Positions 33,206 through 41,765 of a DNA stretch of 64,000 nt are shown one piece after another. A program made the translations under genes and the position numbers. Source of the DNA: Colwellia piezophila ATCC BAA-637 (GTDB lineage: Bacteria; Pseudomonadota; Gammaproteobacteria; Enterobacterales; Alteromonadaceae); assembly GCF_000378625.1 (NCBI RefSeq), contig NZ_KB905168.1:1-64000 (forward strand), in the 5' to 3' direction. Under the pieces are notes generated by a model that searched no databases, was not told the DNA's origin, and worked only from the letters and a program-made list of their open reading frames with translations. The stretch's first letter is position 1. Each line of letters begins with the position of its first letter.

Positions 33206-34354
33206 TTAGTACGCTTTACCGCGTGCAGAAACTGGCCATAAGGTTTCAACCTTGCCGTTACGCACACCAACGTAGTAATCGTGCACGTTACACGTTGGAT
33301 CACAATGACCTGGTACTAGTTTTAGTTTTTCATTAATTTTTAATACACCGTTTGGATCAGCAATAACACCATGCTCATCAGAACACTTGATGTATTCAAC
33401 ATCGTCACGACCAAAGATGTACGGTAAACCACTATCTACTGATTGTGCTTTAAGACCGGCATCACAAATTGCTTTGTCGGCTTTGGTGTGGCTCATCACA
33501 GACGTTAAGATAAAAAGTGCGTTTTCGAATTCAGAGATCTTCTCACCTTTTTCATCATGAATTCGTTGGTAATCAGCATCCATAAACGCGTAAGAACCAC
33601 ACTGTAATTCATTGAAAACACCCGAATTACCTTCAAAGTAGTATGAACCAGTACCGCCACCACCAACAATGTCACACTCAAGACCTTCGGCTTTAAGCAT
33701 GTCAACAGTACGAGCAACCATGCCAACAGCAATATCAATTTTCTCTTTACGTGCTTTGTAGCTTTCCATGTGCTGCATAGCACCTTGGTAAGCTTGAATA
33801 CCTGAGAAAGTTAAGCCCGGCGTTGCCGCAATCGCTTTAGCGATATCAACAACCGGTTGACCTTCAGTAACACCACAACGACCAGCACCACAATCAATCT
33901 CTACTAGACATTCAATTTGGGTATCATGTTTAGCAACGGCCGCAGCTAATTCAGCAACGTTATCAATATCATCAACACAAACGATAGTCCGGGCACCTAA
34001 TAAAGGTAGGCGTGCTAAACGGTCAATTTTTGCTGGATCACGTACTTGGTTAGAAACCAATACGTCTTTAATACCGCCACGAGCAAATACTTCTGCTTCT
34101 GAAACTTTTTGACAACAAACGCCACAGCTATCACCAAGCTTCTCTTGTAAAAGTGCGATATCTACCGATTTATGCATTTTGCCATGCACACGATGGCGAA
34201 CGCCCATTTCTTTAGCGTAGCCACCCATTTTAACAATGTTACGCTCTAACGCATCTAAATCGACTACTAAACAAGGGGTTTGAATATCAGCTTCATCCAT
34301 ACCCGGAACGGCTGGAACGTCATAACCTACTTCTAAATCGTTTACTTTTGTCAT
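33206..34354 (-). CDS. bhcC: 3-hydroxy-D-aspartate aldolase BhcC
   Basis: The 382-residue protein is a fold-type III PLP enzyme of the D-threonine aldolase/DSD1 type. The PLP lysine lies in HRVHGKMHKSVD (K59), and the metal site is in VPGHCDPTCNVHDYY near the end. BhcC condenses glycine and glyoxylate to beta-hydroxyaspartate. The ATG at 34354 follows GGAGAAG. The TTG four codons upstream lies in that ribosome-binding site and is not the start. It sits between bhcB and bhcD. Confidence 0.92.
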   Translation of the reverse strand: MTKVNDLEVGYDVPAVPGMDEADIQTPCLVVDLDALERNIVKMGGYAKEMGVRHRVHGKMHKSVDIALLQEKLGDSCGVCCQKVSEAEVFARGGIKDVLVSNQVRDPAKIDRLARLPLLGARTIVCVDDIDNVAELAAAVAKHDTQIECLVEIDCGAGRCGVTEGQPVVDIAKAIAATPGLTFSGIQAYQGAMQHMESYKARKEKIDIAVGMVARTVDMLKAEGLECDIVGGGGTGSYYFEGNSGVFNELQCGSYAFMDADYQRIHDEKGEKISEFENALFILTSVMSHTKADKAICDAGLKAQSVDSGLPYIFGRDDVEYIKCSDEHGVIADPNGVLKINEKLKLVPGHCDPTCNVHDYYVGVRNGKVETLWPVSARGKAY

Positions 34355-34438
34355 TTTCTTCTCCAAAATTTTAATTATTTATTTAGTTTCTGCTTTAGTC
34401 TTAATTTGAATTTTTTATTACTTAGATATTTTTTTAGC

Positions 34439-35416
34439 TTATTTATTCATCCACGGCAGTTTGTCTAAATCGACATTGCCACCGGTTATAATTACGCCAA
34501 CACGCTTGCCTTTGAAAACTTCAGGGTTATTCAAAATACAAGCTACGGCTACCGCTGAGCTTGGTTCGATTATAATTTTCATTGTTTTCCAAACAAGTTT
34601 CATCGCAGCAACGATCTCGTCTTCCGTACAGGTAAAAATATCGGTTACGTGCTTGCTAACAAAGTGCCAAGTGAGGTCTTTCAAAGGCACCTTAAGGCCG
34701 TCGGCAACTGTGTTTGGCGCATCATCAGCAATAATGTGACCTGCTCTAAAAGAGCGCGCTGCATCATCAGCATTTAGAGGTTCAGCTGCGTAAATTTTAA
34801 CTTCAGGCGCAACATTTGAGATAGTTAGGCAAGTTCCTGAAATCATACCGCCACCACCGATAGGGGCAATTACTGCATCAAGCTTGTTAACTTGCTCAAG
34901 CAGTTCTTTAGCGCAAGTCGCTTGACCGGCTATGACACGAGGATCGTTGTATGGATGAACAAAGTCAGCACCTGATGCGGCAACTACGTCTGCAAATACC
35001 GCTTCACGAGAAGAAGTTGAAGGTTCACATTCTACGATTTTTCCGCCGTAGCCGATTACCGCATCTTTCTTCGCTTGTGGTGCCGTGCGCGGCATTACCA
35101 CGGTAACGGGAATACCACGTCGTCCAGCTGCATATGAAAGTGATAAAGCATGGTTTCCTGAAGAATGCGTGGCAACACCAATCTTTGCTTCTTCATCCGT
35201 TAAACCAAAAACAGCATTACAGGCACCACGTACTTTAAATGCGGCGGCTTTTTGTAAGTTTTCACACTTAAAAAATAACTCAGCCCCGGTCATCTTGTTC
35301 AAACGTGTTGACGTTAATACTGGTGTTTTGTGGATGTAAGGCTGAATGCGTTCATGGGCAACGAGTACATCTTCGTAGCTTGGAATGATCATAATCGGTT
35401 TGGTTGAACTGCTCAT
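34439..35416 (-). CDS. bhcB: 3-hydroxyaspartate dehydratase BhcB (threonine dehydratase-like)
   Basis: The 325-residue fold-type II PLP enzyme has K61 in AAAFKVRGACNAV, a phosphate loop PIGGGGMISG near residue 185, and IEPSSAVAVA near 285. The sequence resembles serine racemase and threonine dehydratase. In this operon it would dehydrate beta-hydroxyaspartate to iminosuccinate. A GAGGAATAT ribosome-binding site precedes the ATG. It is first in the operon, divergent from the IclR gene over a 495-bp gap. Confidence 0.9.
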   Translation of the reverse strand: MSSSTKPIMIIPSYEDVLVAHERIQPYIHKTPVLTSTRLNKMTGAELFFKCENLQKAAAFKVRGACNAVFGLTDEEAKIGVATHSSGNHALSLSYAAGRRGIPVTVVMPRTAPQAKKDAVIGYGGKIVECEPSTSSREAVFADVVAASGADFVHPYNDPRVIAGQATCAKELLEQVNKLDAVIAPIGGGGMISGTCLTISNVAPEVKIYAAEPLNADDAARSFRAGHIIADDAPNTVADGLKVPLKDLTWHFVSKHVTDIFTCTEDEIVAAMKLVWKTMKIIIEPSSAVAVACILNNPEVFKGKRVGVIITGGNVDLDKLPWMNK

Positions 35417-35676
35417 ATATTCCTCTTAATAATTCTTGGCTATTAACCGTGATTTTGGTTGTATCATTAACCGCAATAATCAGTCGCACTTTTTTATCGT
35501 CAGCTTACCGGGCCTTTCTCTGCCAAGCAGATGCCCGTGGCTTTTAGCTTAGTGCGCTAACGAGATGGTATTTCTTAATATGAATCTCAATGCGAGTTCT
35601 AATGGGTAGAGTATTTCGTTGTGTGCGCTTCAATTTCACCTTATGGAAAACGGCCATAGCAGGCAAACAAGACAGA

Positions 35677-35792
35677 TTTCACAATATGAAACACAGCTGA
35701 TATCACACACAACAGGAGCATATAAGCTATTGAATTAACTATACTTAAAAATGATTAAAAACTTATTTAAATTAATATTTCACAATGTGAAA
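35677..35792. promoter_or_regulatory. Two TTTCAC-AAT-RTGAAA palindromes in the bhcB-bhcR gap
   Basis: TTTCACAATATGAAA lies at 35677-35691 and TTTCACAATGTGAAA at 35778-35792, 101 bp apart, in the 495-bp divergent gap (35417-35911). The second has perfect 6-bp arms. Their place upstream of both bhcB and the IclR gene makes them good candidate sites for the IclR regulator itself. The same arms appear once beyond the end of bhcA (22286). Confidence 0.55.
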
Positions 35793-35853
35793 TCAGCAAA
35801 CTAAAATTAATGATGGTTTATGTCATTTTTAGTTCTATATTTAAATCAAAAGT

Positions 35854-35867
35854 TGACACAAGAGTCA
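35854..35867. promoter_or_regulatory. TGACAC-AA-GAGTCA site upstream of bhcR
   Basis: Within TTGACACAAGAGTCAA, one mismatch from the palindromes before xdhA and bhcA. It lies 45 bp upstream of the probable bhcR ATG, so it may link bhcR and the bhcBCD operon to the purine regulon. Confidence 0.55.
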
Positions 35868-35911
35868 AGAAAAGAGATGTTAGTGGTATTATTAAACTGA
35901 GCGGCAATATT

Positions 35912-36700
35912 ATGAACAAACCAAAACCAGAATCTCGTATTCAAGTAATCGATAGAGCGGCGACGTTACTTGATGCGATATCACGCTATACCATGCCGGT
36001 AACGTTAAAAGCGCTGAGTGCTGACACAAACTTAGCACCCTCTACTGCTTTTCGTATTTTACATTCGCTGATCGATAATCATTTTGTTGACCGAGACAAC
36101 ACCGGAAAATATCAGTTGAGCGGTCGATTGATTAGACTCAGTAATTATCAATATCAAAACGTTGATTTTCGTAAAGTCGCGCTACCTTACATGGAAAAGC
36201 TTCGTGATAAATTTGGTGAAACCATCAACCTTACCGCTCGTGAAGGTGATGTCGTTATTTACGTAGAAAAATCCATTCCCAATAGAATGATGCATGTGCA
36301 ACAAATTATCGGTAGCCGCGCGCCACTACATGTAACTGGTGTCGGTAAAATGATGTTAGGTATGGAAGGTAGTGAGGGCATTAGTGGTTATGCACGACGC
36401 ACCAACTTGCCAACTTATACCCGTAAAACTTTTTCAGAAATAGAAAGTTTAGAGCGTGAATGTATGCGCTGTGTCGAACAAGGTTTTGCCTATGACAACG
36501 AAGAAGCCGAAATAGGCGTAGGTTGTATTGGCGTACTTTTATATGATAGATATGGCGAAGTTGTCGCCGGATTATCTGTGTCAGCGCCTATTGAACGACG
36601 TAGAGATGAGTGGATCAAAGACTTAGTTAAAGCAGGTAAGTCCATTTCTATTGAACTAGGTTATGTTAAAATCGAACCTGCCGTTAAAAAAGCGAGCTAA
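35912..36700 (+). CDS. bhcR: IclR-family regulator, BhcR-like
   Basis: The 262-residue regulator has an IclR winged helix (IQVIDRAATLLDAISRYTM...TAFRILHSLIDNHFV) and an effector domain (TGVGKMMLG, GFAYDNEEAEIGVGCIGVLLYD). The frame is open 34 codons further upstream. That stretch contains the TGACAC site and no conserved sequence, so the ATG at 35912 is preferred. IclR proteins beside bhc genes (BhcR) sense glyoxylate in alphaproteobacteria. The same role is inferred here from position and family. Confidence 0.87.
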   Translation: MNKPKPESRIQVIDRAATLLDAISRYTMPVTLKALSADTNLAPSTAFRILHSLIDNHFVDRDNTGKYQLSGRLIRLSNYQYQNVDFRKVALPYMEKLRDKFGETINLTAREGDVVIYVEKSIPNRMMHVQQIIGSRAPLHVTGVGKMMLGMEGSEGISGYARRTNLPTYTRKTFSEIESLERECMRCVEQGFAYDNEEAEIGVGCIGVLLYDRYGEVVAGLSVSAPIERRRDEWIKDLVKAGKSISIELGYVKIEPAVKKAS

Positions 36701-36823
36701 AACAGTAAATAACAAGATATTGTGTAATCTTAAAGTAGATTACATCAGCCGAGATAGTAACTCACCGTCAATATAATACCTCCATTAGGCTGAACCAGTT
36801 TTAAAATTAAAAGAGTAGCAACT

Positions 36824-37255
36824 ATGTTGACCATAAATAGACTAAACCAAACGGAAGCAAAAACGATAATTGACGGTGCGGTAAATAAAGCCACAGATCT
36901 TGGCGTGCCAATGTGCATTGCTGTGGTAGATGAATCAGGTAATTTAATTGCCTTTGAGCGTATGGACGGTGGCAAAGTACACAGTATAACCATCTCGCAA
37001 GATAAGGCATTTACTGCAGCATCTGCACGTAAAGGCACCCATGAATTTAATAAAGCCTGTATTCCTGGCCATAAGAATAATTTATTTGGTATTCATACCG
37101 CATTAGGTGGCCGTATGTGTATTGTTGGCGGTGGTTTGCCTATCACGTTCAATGGCACGGTTGTCGGTGGCATTGGCGTTAGTTCAGGCTCTCCAGAGCA
37201 AGATTTAGGCTGTGCGCAAGCGGGGGTAGATAGTTTTAGTAAAACTTATGCATAA
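36824..37255 (+). CDS. GlcG/HbpS-family protein
   Basis: The 143-residue protein has the HbpS-like fold pattern: ADLGVPMCIAVVDESGNLIAFERMDG-like core, FTAASARKGT, LGGRMCIVGGGLPI and GTVVGGIGVSSGSPEQD. GlcG members accompany glycolate oxidase and other 2-carbon acid genes. HbpS binds heme or cobalamin. Its place 120 bp after bhcR ties it to glyoxylate handling, but the biochemical role is not known. A strong terminator follows. Confidence 0.8.
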   Translation: MLTINRLNQTEAKTIIDGAVNKATDLGVPMCIAVVDESGNLIAFERMDGGKVHSITISQDKAFTAASARKGTHEFNKACIPGHKNNLFGIHTALGGRMCIVGGGLPITFNGTVVGGIGVSSGSPEQDLGCAQAGVDSFSKTYA

Positions 37256-37301
37256 CACTTGGTAAACTTCTTACCGTAAAGAATTACCTTAAGATCCAGG
37301 T

Positions 37302-37335
37302 AAAACGTTAAAGTCACTGTGCTTTAACGTTTTTT
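37302..37335 (+). terminator. Terminator after the GlcG-like gene
   Basis: AAAACGTTAAAG and CTTTAACGTTTT pair over 12 bp with an 8-base loop and end in a T-run. It may also serve the convergent mltD gene. Confidence 0.85.
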
Positions 37336-37366
37336 GTGCCTTGAATAACGGCTTCTAACAACATTG

Positions 37367-38701
37367 TTATAACAAGATTGCCAGCTGCTGCCTAGGCTGT
37401 AATAAGCTATTGCTTGATAATTTGTTCCAACGCACTATATCTCGAACACTTACCTTATATTTTCGACTGATATCCCATAAGTTATCGCCACTTTTAACCG
37501 TATGAGTGATCTTAGTACGACTAAACTTAGCCAAGCCTAAGGGATCCATATCACTATGGTTAAATGGCACAATCAATTTTTTTCCAATACGAATGATATC
37601 TGAACTGAGATTGTTGTGTTTTTTAATCGCTAAGATATCAATACCGTATTGCTGACTAATTTTTCCCAAACTATCACCGGATTTCACCGTATAACTGTGC
37701 CAACGTAACCACTCTTTTTTATTGGTTGACGTTAACTTTGCTTGAAAGGAGTCTGCAGCAGAAACAGGTAACATCAATTGGTAGCTACTATCAGGCGCTG
37801 TTGCCCAGCGATTTAAGCCCGGATTAAGTTTAAAAATCTCGCTGGTATCAATATTTGCCCACTGCGCCGCTAGGCTAATATCAAGCTGACCTTCAACCTT
37901 AATGACCGCCACTGCTGGGCTATTCTTAATCGGAGCAAAGGTATAATTCAGTTCATCTGCACGTTTTAAGATATCAGCAATAGCGAGTAACTTAGGGACA
38001 AATTCGCTGGTTTCTGCCGGTAGCTTTAGTGACCAAAAATCACTGGGTAGGTTGGCTCTTTTATTCTTAGCCATTGCACGACCAACTCGACCTTCTCCTG
38101 AGTTAAAGGCGGCGATGGCATTGAGCCAATCTTCATCCAAGGTACGATGGAAAAACTGAAAGTAATCAAGGGCGCCACGGGTCGACTCGACAATATCTCG
38201 TCGACCGTCATACCACCAATTTTGTTCAATATTAAAACGCTTGGCAGAAACAGGCATAAACTGCCACAAACCAGCTGCGCTTTTATTTGATAAACCATAA
38301 GGCAGGTAGGAGCTTTCTACTATCGGTAACAGCGCCAATTCAACCGGCATATTGCGCTTTTCAATTTCTTCAACAATATAATATAAAAAAGGCTCGGCAC
38401 GCTTAGAAATAGTCACCATAAAGTTAGGGTGACTTAAGTAGTACTTACGCCACTTTGCCACCGCCTTATTATCAGGGACTTCAATACTTAACTGACTGCG
38501 AATACGCTGCCAAACATCATCATGTTCGTGTGGCAACTTAGCCATTGGCGTAATCTCGACTGACTCAACTTTTTGTTCTTCAATCAATGGCAGCTGTGAG
38601 GGTTTTTCTTGGTTTTTAGTTACTGGTTCTGTAATAACTTTCGGCGCTTGCTGGCAAGCTGTTAAGCTCAATAAAACTGTTAATATAATTATTTTTTTCA
38701 T
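37367..38701 (-). CDS. mltD: Membrane-bound lytic murein transglycosylase D
   Basis: The 444-residue lipoprotein starts at the ATG at 38701, which places the lipobox LTAC at Cys16. The open 11-codon extension upstream is not used. The SLT domain holds LLPIVESSY (Glu129 catalytic), SKSAAGLWQFMP-like and NAIAAFNSGEGRV. Two LysM repeats follow at about 345-390 (YTVKSGDSLGKISQQYG) and 400-444 (HTVKSGDNLWDISRKYK). It cleaves peptidoglycan glycan strands at the outer membrane. Confidence 0.93.
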   Translation of the reverse strand: MKKIIILTVLLSLTACQQAPKVITEPVTKNQEKPSQLPLIEEQKVESVEITPMAKLPHEHDDVWQRIRSQLSIEVPDNKAVAKWRKYYLSHPNFMVTISKRAEPFLYYIVEEIEKRNMPVELALLPIVESSYLPYGLSNKSAAGLWQFMPVSAKRFNIEQNWWYDGRRDIVESTRGALDYFQFFHRTLDEDWLNAIAAFNSGEGRVGRAMAKNKRANLPSDFWSLKLPAETSEFVPKLLAIADILKRADELNYTFAPIKNSPAVAVIKVEGQLDISLAAQWANIDTSEIFKLNPGLNRWATAPDSSYQLMLPVSAADSFQAKLTSTNKKEWLRWHSYTVKSGDSLGKISQQYGIDILAIKKHNNLSSDIIRIGKKLIVPFNHSDMDPLGLAKFSRTKITHTVKSGDNLWDISRKYKVSVRDIVRWNKLSSNSLLQPRQQLAILL

Positions 38702-38840
38702 TTTTATTTGTGACTCAACTACAACAAATGGCACATGCTTTTAAGGCTATTGTACCAGAGACTTTATTTTCATTATTTTATTAACGACAAAGCTATGTAT
38801 CTGTATATTGGCGCTTATCGGTTAATACCGTTAACTAGTG

Positions 38841-39077
38841 CTAGTTTTTACTTGGTAAAGCCTCTATCGATTGAAGTATATCTGGCACTATCGCTTGTCT
38901 CTTATAGAGATCTTTCATTCCATCTGGGGTATCTAAATTAAAAGCAAAAAATACTGGTCCCAGTCTGACGCTTGGTTTTTTTATTGTTTCTGCTTGAGTT
39001 GTAGGGCTGATGGCCAAGCTTGTGATAAGCATAATGGCTGTTATGACAATGGCTTGAATTATTGAAGGCTTCTTCAT
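38841..39077 (-). CDS. Small secreted protein, possibly UrcA-like
   Basis: The 78-residue protein has a signal peptide cleaved near TQA-ETI (about residue 30). The mature part has VFFAFNLDTPDGMKDLYKRQ, which resembles the UrcA-family motif of a DLDLxTxxG stretch followed by LYxRI. It lacks the cysteine-containing end of typical UrcA, so it may be shortened. The function is unknown. Confidence 0.45.
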   Translation of the reverse strand: MKKPSIIQAIVITAIMLITSLAISPTTQAETIKKPSVRLGPVFFAFNLDTPDGMKDLYKRQAIVPDILQSIEALPSKN

Positions 39078-39167
39078 AAATGTTTCATAAATCTCTATTA
39101 ATTAAGATCAGTAGTGCTGATAGGAAATTTTACTCAATGGTAAGCAGTGCCTGATGATACTAATTTG

Positions 39168-39845
39168 CTACTGTTCTAGCCAGGCTTTTACCGGCACTAC
39201 CCACTCGGCTAGTGGCCGATAAAAAGCGCCATGCTCTTTACCGGTACTGATAGATGTTTCTTGGAAGGAGTGGATGTTATTATTCCTATCCTTTAAAAAC
39301 TGACATGAACCAGCAAAATCAGACGTTTCATAAATGGAATAGACGTTTCCATAGGCTTTATATTCCTGATGACCTTTAACAAAACCGCCACATACGGCCA
39401 ACAAGATAGTATTAATTTTATCTAATCTGAGTTTATCTGAAGCCAGTAGGGTTATTTCACCACCACGGGAAAAACCTAGCAAAGTAATATTCTCCGGCTT
39501 AACTCCTGCCATAATCAGCTTTCGAACATCAGTGGCCAATTGTTCGGCAAACTCATCTGCAACGGTGTTTTCAGGCCGATGATAAGAAATAAGGTTATAT
39601 TGCGGATCGGTCAGCGCTTTTCTTACCGCAATAAAATCATAAACACCCCAACGTTTATCCACTGGCATCAAGTTATCACCCTCAACGATTAAGCCGTGGG
39701 AATAAAAAACATACTTTTCTTCAGGGTATATTTTTTCAGGAAAGCTAGTGTATAAAGCGCCAGCAAAGCACTGTTCTGCTATCAAAAGATTGACTATTAA
39801 TAGAGCGCTAAAGCAGTAGCCCAACCAAGTGAGTAGATACTTCAT
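39168..39845 (-). CDS. Secreted alpha/beta hydrolase-like protein
   Basis: The 225-residue protein has a signal peptide (about 1-28) and a hydrolase fold with nucleophile elbow LLGFSRGGE near residue 121 and histidine in GKEHGAFYRP near 207. A central FYSHGLIVEG strand gives the oxyanion region. Its ATG overlaps the stop of the M56/M23 gene (TAATG), so the two are translated together, suggesting a shared job in envelope maintenance. The substrate is unknown. Confidence 0.7.
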   Translation of the reverse strand: MKYLLTWLGYCFSALLIVNLLIAEQCFAGALYTSFPEKIYPEEKYVFYSHGLIVEGDNLMPVDKRWGVYDFIAVRKALTDPQYNLISYHRPENTVADEFAEQLATDVRKLIMAGVKPENITLLGFSRGGEITLLASDKLRLDKINTILLAVCGGFVKGHQEYKAYGNVYSIYETSDFAGSCQFLKDRNNNIHSFQETSISTGKEHGAFYRPLAEWVVPVKAWLEQ

Positions 39846-41308
39846 TACAACCGTCCTGCTTTCGCTGACAAACTCGCTAAATCCAGATAGTTTTCGGGGT
39901 TTGCATGCTTACCACTTTCTAACACCTCAAAATGTAAATGAGGTCCTGTTACTCGACCTGTCGCCCCAACGGTACCTATTTTTTCTCCTGCTGAAATATA
40001 TTGCCCTGACTCTACTGAAAAAGTGTTGAGGTGAGCATACAAACTTTGTGTTTGTCCTTCATGCTCAATGAGTACCACCTTGCCATAGTTTTGATGCAAG
40101 GTAATATCATCGGCAATGATTACCCAACCAGAGAAACTGGCAACCACGTTAGTACCAATGGGGGCTGCAATATCAATGCCCTGATGCGGCCTATTACCTC
40201 GAAAATCACTAATATCATCATAACCAGAGGAAATTCTTCCACTGAGTACAGGAACAATACCGTCACCAGTAAACTGGTCAAAACCTTGTAGTGATAAAAA
40301 AGGTTTAGCTGCCATCGCAAAGCAGCCAATAGCGCTAGATAGCAGCACTAACGCCACACGTGCCCGCCAAGTCAGTCTCTTATTGGCATGCCCAGACATA
40401 GCCAACTTAATTCTATTTTCAAAGTCTTGCTTATTAAATCCAGGACCCGAAAAGTAGCTCGTTACACCACTATCAAAAGTACTTTTATTCAACTTTAAAC
40501 TGGCTATGAGTGCGCGGGCATAGTTCAACTTACTTGCTGGGTTGGCTGAGATAACCGCGCTATCACAATTCAACTCCATTGTTTGCAAAAAACGCTGTTC
40601 CATAAAGCTGACAAAAGGATTAAACCAAAATAGAGAAGAACAAAAACGGAATAAAATAACCGCCTTAGGATCCTGCCTTTTTATATGCATTAATTCATGG
40701 TCAATTAATAAAGCTTGTTGCGCGGCTGGCATAGTAAACACTGATTGGGGTAATACTAAACTCACTCGAAAAAAACCAAAAACGAACGGAGATACTGAGC
40801 AATCGGTCACCAAAATACGTACTCTTTTGTTGGCGATTATTTGTTGCTGCCTAGGGCTAAAAACCTTTAAATCCGTTTTATTGCTGGCTTGGCTAAGCAA
40901 TTTATTCACTTTGACTACGCCCAGAGAAAACCTAAATAATGAAACACAAGTACCTAGCACCAGTATCAACATCACTAAAAAAATGAAGTTCTGTAATGCG
41001 CCACTGCTCTCTATTCGAGTAACCACCGAGTTTGAATGCAACATTAAATTTTGTTGTGAGTCGCTAAAAGCACTTTTTAATGACTCAGGAATAATGCCAG
41101 TAGAGTAATTGAAAGAGATTGGTAATAACGGCAGTAACGTGGTGATCAGCCAAACTTGCCAAAACCGTGACCATTGAATGATTTTCGGAGAAAACTTACC
41201 TATAACTAACGTTAATGCAGATAAAGCGCCACTCCAAATAATAAAAAACCCTAGCTGAAGTAAGGGACTGCCAGAGATAAATTGCTCAAGCAAAGTTTGA
41301 TCGACCAT
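39845..41308 (-). CDS. BlaR1-like M56 metallopeptidase fused to M23 peptidoglycan endopeptidase domain
   Basis: The 487-residue protein has membrane helices near residues 15-35, 45-62 and 110-130 and an M56 zinc motif LIDHELMHIKRQDP near residue 230. Another helix follows near 325. The C-terminal M23/LytM domain (about 350-480) shows RPHQGIDIAAPIG, LYAHLNTFS and GPHLHFEVL with its zinc ligands. In BlaR1/MecR1 the extracellular end is a penicillin sensor. Here it is replaced by a peptidoglycan hydrolase-type domain. It is 3 bp after the BlaI-like gene. A regulator with an envelope-facing M23 sensor or enzyme is inferred. Confidence 0.88.
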   Translation of the reverse strand: MVDQTLLEQFISGSPLLQLGFFIIWSGALSALTLVIGKFSPKIIQWSRFWQVWLITTLLPLLPISFNYSTGIIPESLKSAFSDSQQNLMLHSNSVVTRIESSGALQNFIFLVMLILVLGTCVSLFRFSLGVVKVNKLLSQASNKTDLKVFSPRQQQIIANKRVRILVTDCSVSPFVFGFFRVSLVLPQSVFTMPAAQQALLIDHELMHIKRQDPKAVILFRFCSSLFWFNPFVSFMEQRFLQTMELNCDSAVISANPASKLNYARALIASLKLNKSTFDSGVTSYFSGPGFNKQDFENRIKLAMSGHANKRLTWRARVALVLLSSAIGCFAMAAKPFLSLQGFDQFTGDGIVPVLSGRISSGYDDISDFRGNRPHQGIDIAAPIGTNVVASFSGWVIIADDITLHQNYGKVVLIEHEGQTQSLYAHLNTFSVESGQYISAGEKIGTVGATGRVTGPHLHFEVLESGKHANPENYLDLASLSAKAGRL

Positions 41309-41311
41309 AAC

Positions 41312-41713
41312 TTACTTACCCTGTTTATCTTCAGTTGAACCTTGCTCTACACCTTTATCTAAGTCATGTAATAACTTTTCAAGATCGGCAATTTCACTGT
41401 CATTAATTAAACGACTGTCAGTGAACATAGCAACGGGTAAAGGACCATCAATTTCAAAAATTCGCTTAGCAAAGTCCTGAGCAAAAGCGGCCAGTGTTTT
41501 AACCTTGTCGATCTCAGCAAAATAAATCTTTTTATTGCCTGAAGACTTCATGCTGACAAAACCTTTATCGCCCATTCTTTCCAACGTTTTACGAGTAGAA
41601 GAGTAACTCCAACCAAGTATATGCTCGACTTCGTCATGAAGTTCACGTGCTGTTTGCGGCTGTGAATGCCATAAAAGTTTTAATATTTCTAGTTCAGGTG
41701 CTGTCGGTTGCAT
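41312..41713 (-). CDS. BlaI/MecI-family repressor
   Basis: The 133-residue protein has the BlaI winged helix (APELEILKLLWHSQPQTARELHDEV...SSTRKTLERMGDKGFV) and a dimerising C-terminal part with the FAKRIFEIDG helix. Repression is normally relieved when the partner M56 protein cleaves it. The partner is the next gene. A 20-bp palindrome just upstream fits autorepression. No beta-lactamase gene lies nearby, so the output is the operon itself or remote genes. Confidence 0.88.
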   Translation of the reverse strand: MQPTAPELEILKLLWHSQPQTARELHDEVEHILGWSYSSTRKTLERMGDKGFVSMKSSGNKKIYFAEIDKVKTLAAFAQDFAKRIFEIDGPLPVAMFTDSRLINDSEIADLEKLLHDLDKGVEQGSTEDKQGK

Positions 41714-41745
41714 TTTTTATCTTGATAATTGAATGACCTGCACAT

Positions 41746-41765
41746 AGTGCGACAAGTGTCGCACT
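41746..41765. promoter_or_regulatory. Operator-like palindrome upstream of the BlaI-like gene
   Basis: AGTGCGACAAGTGTCGCACT has perfect 9-bp arms and a 2-bp centre and lies 33 bp upstream of the start. The core ACAnnTGT matches the centre of known BlaI/MecI sites. Confidence 0.75.

Noticed and set aside
40542-41108. 188-codon plus-strand frame opposite the M56/M23 gene
   Set aside because: It lies antisense to a well-supported gene and has no recognised features.
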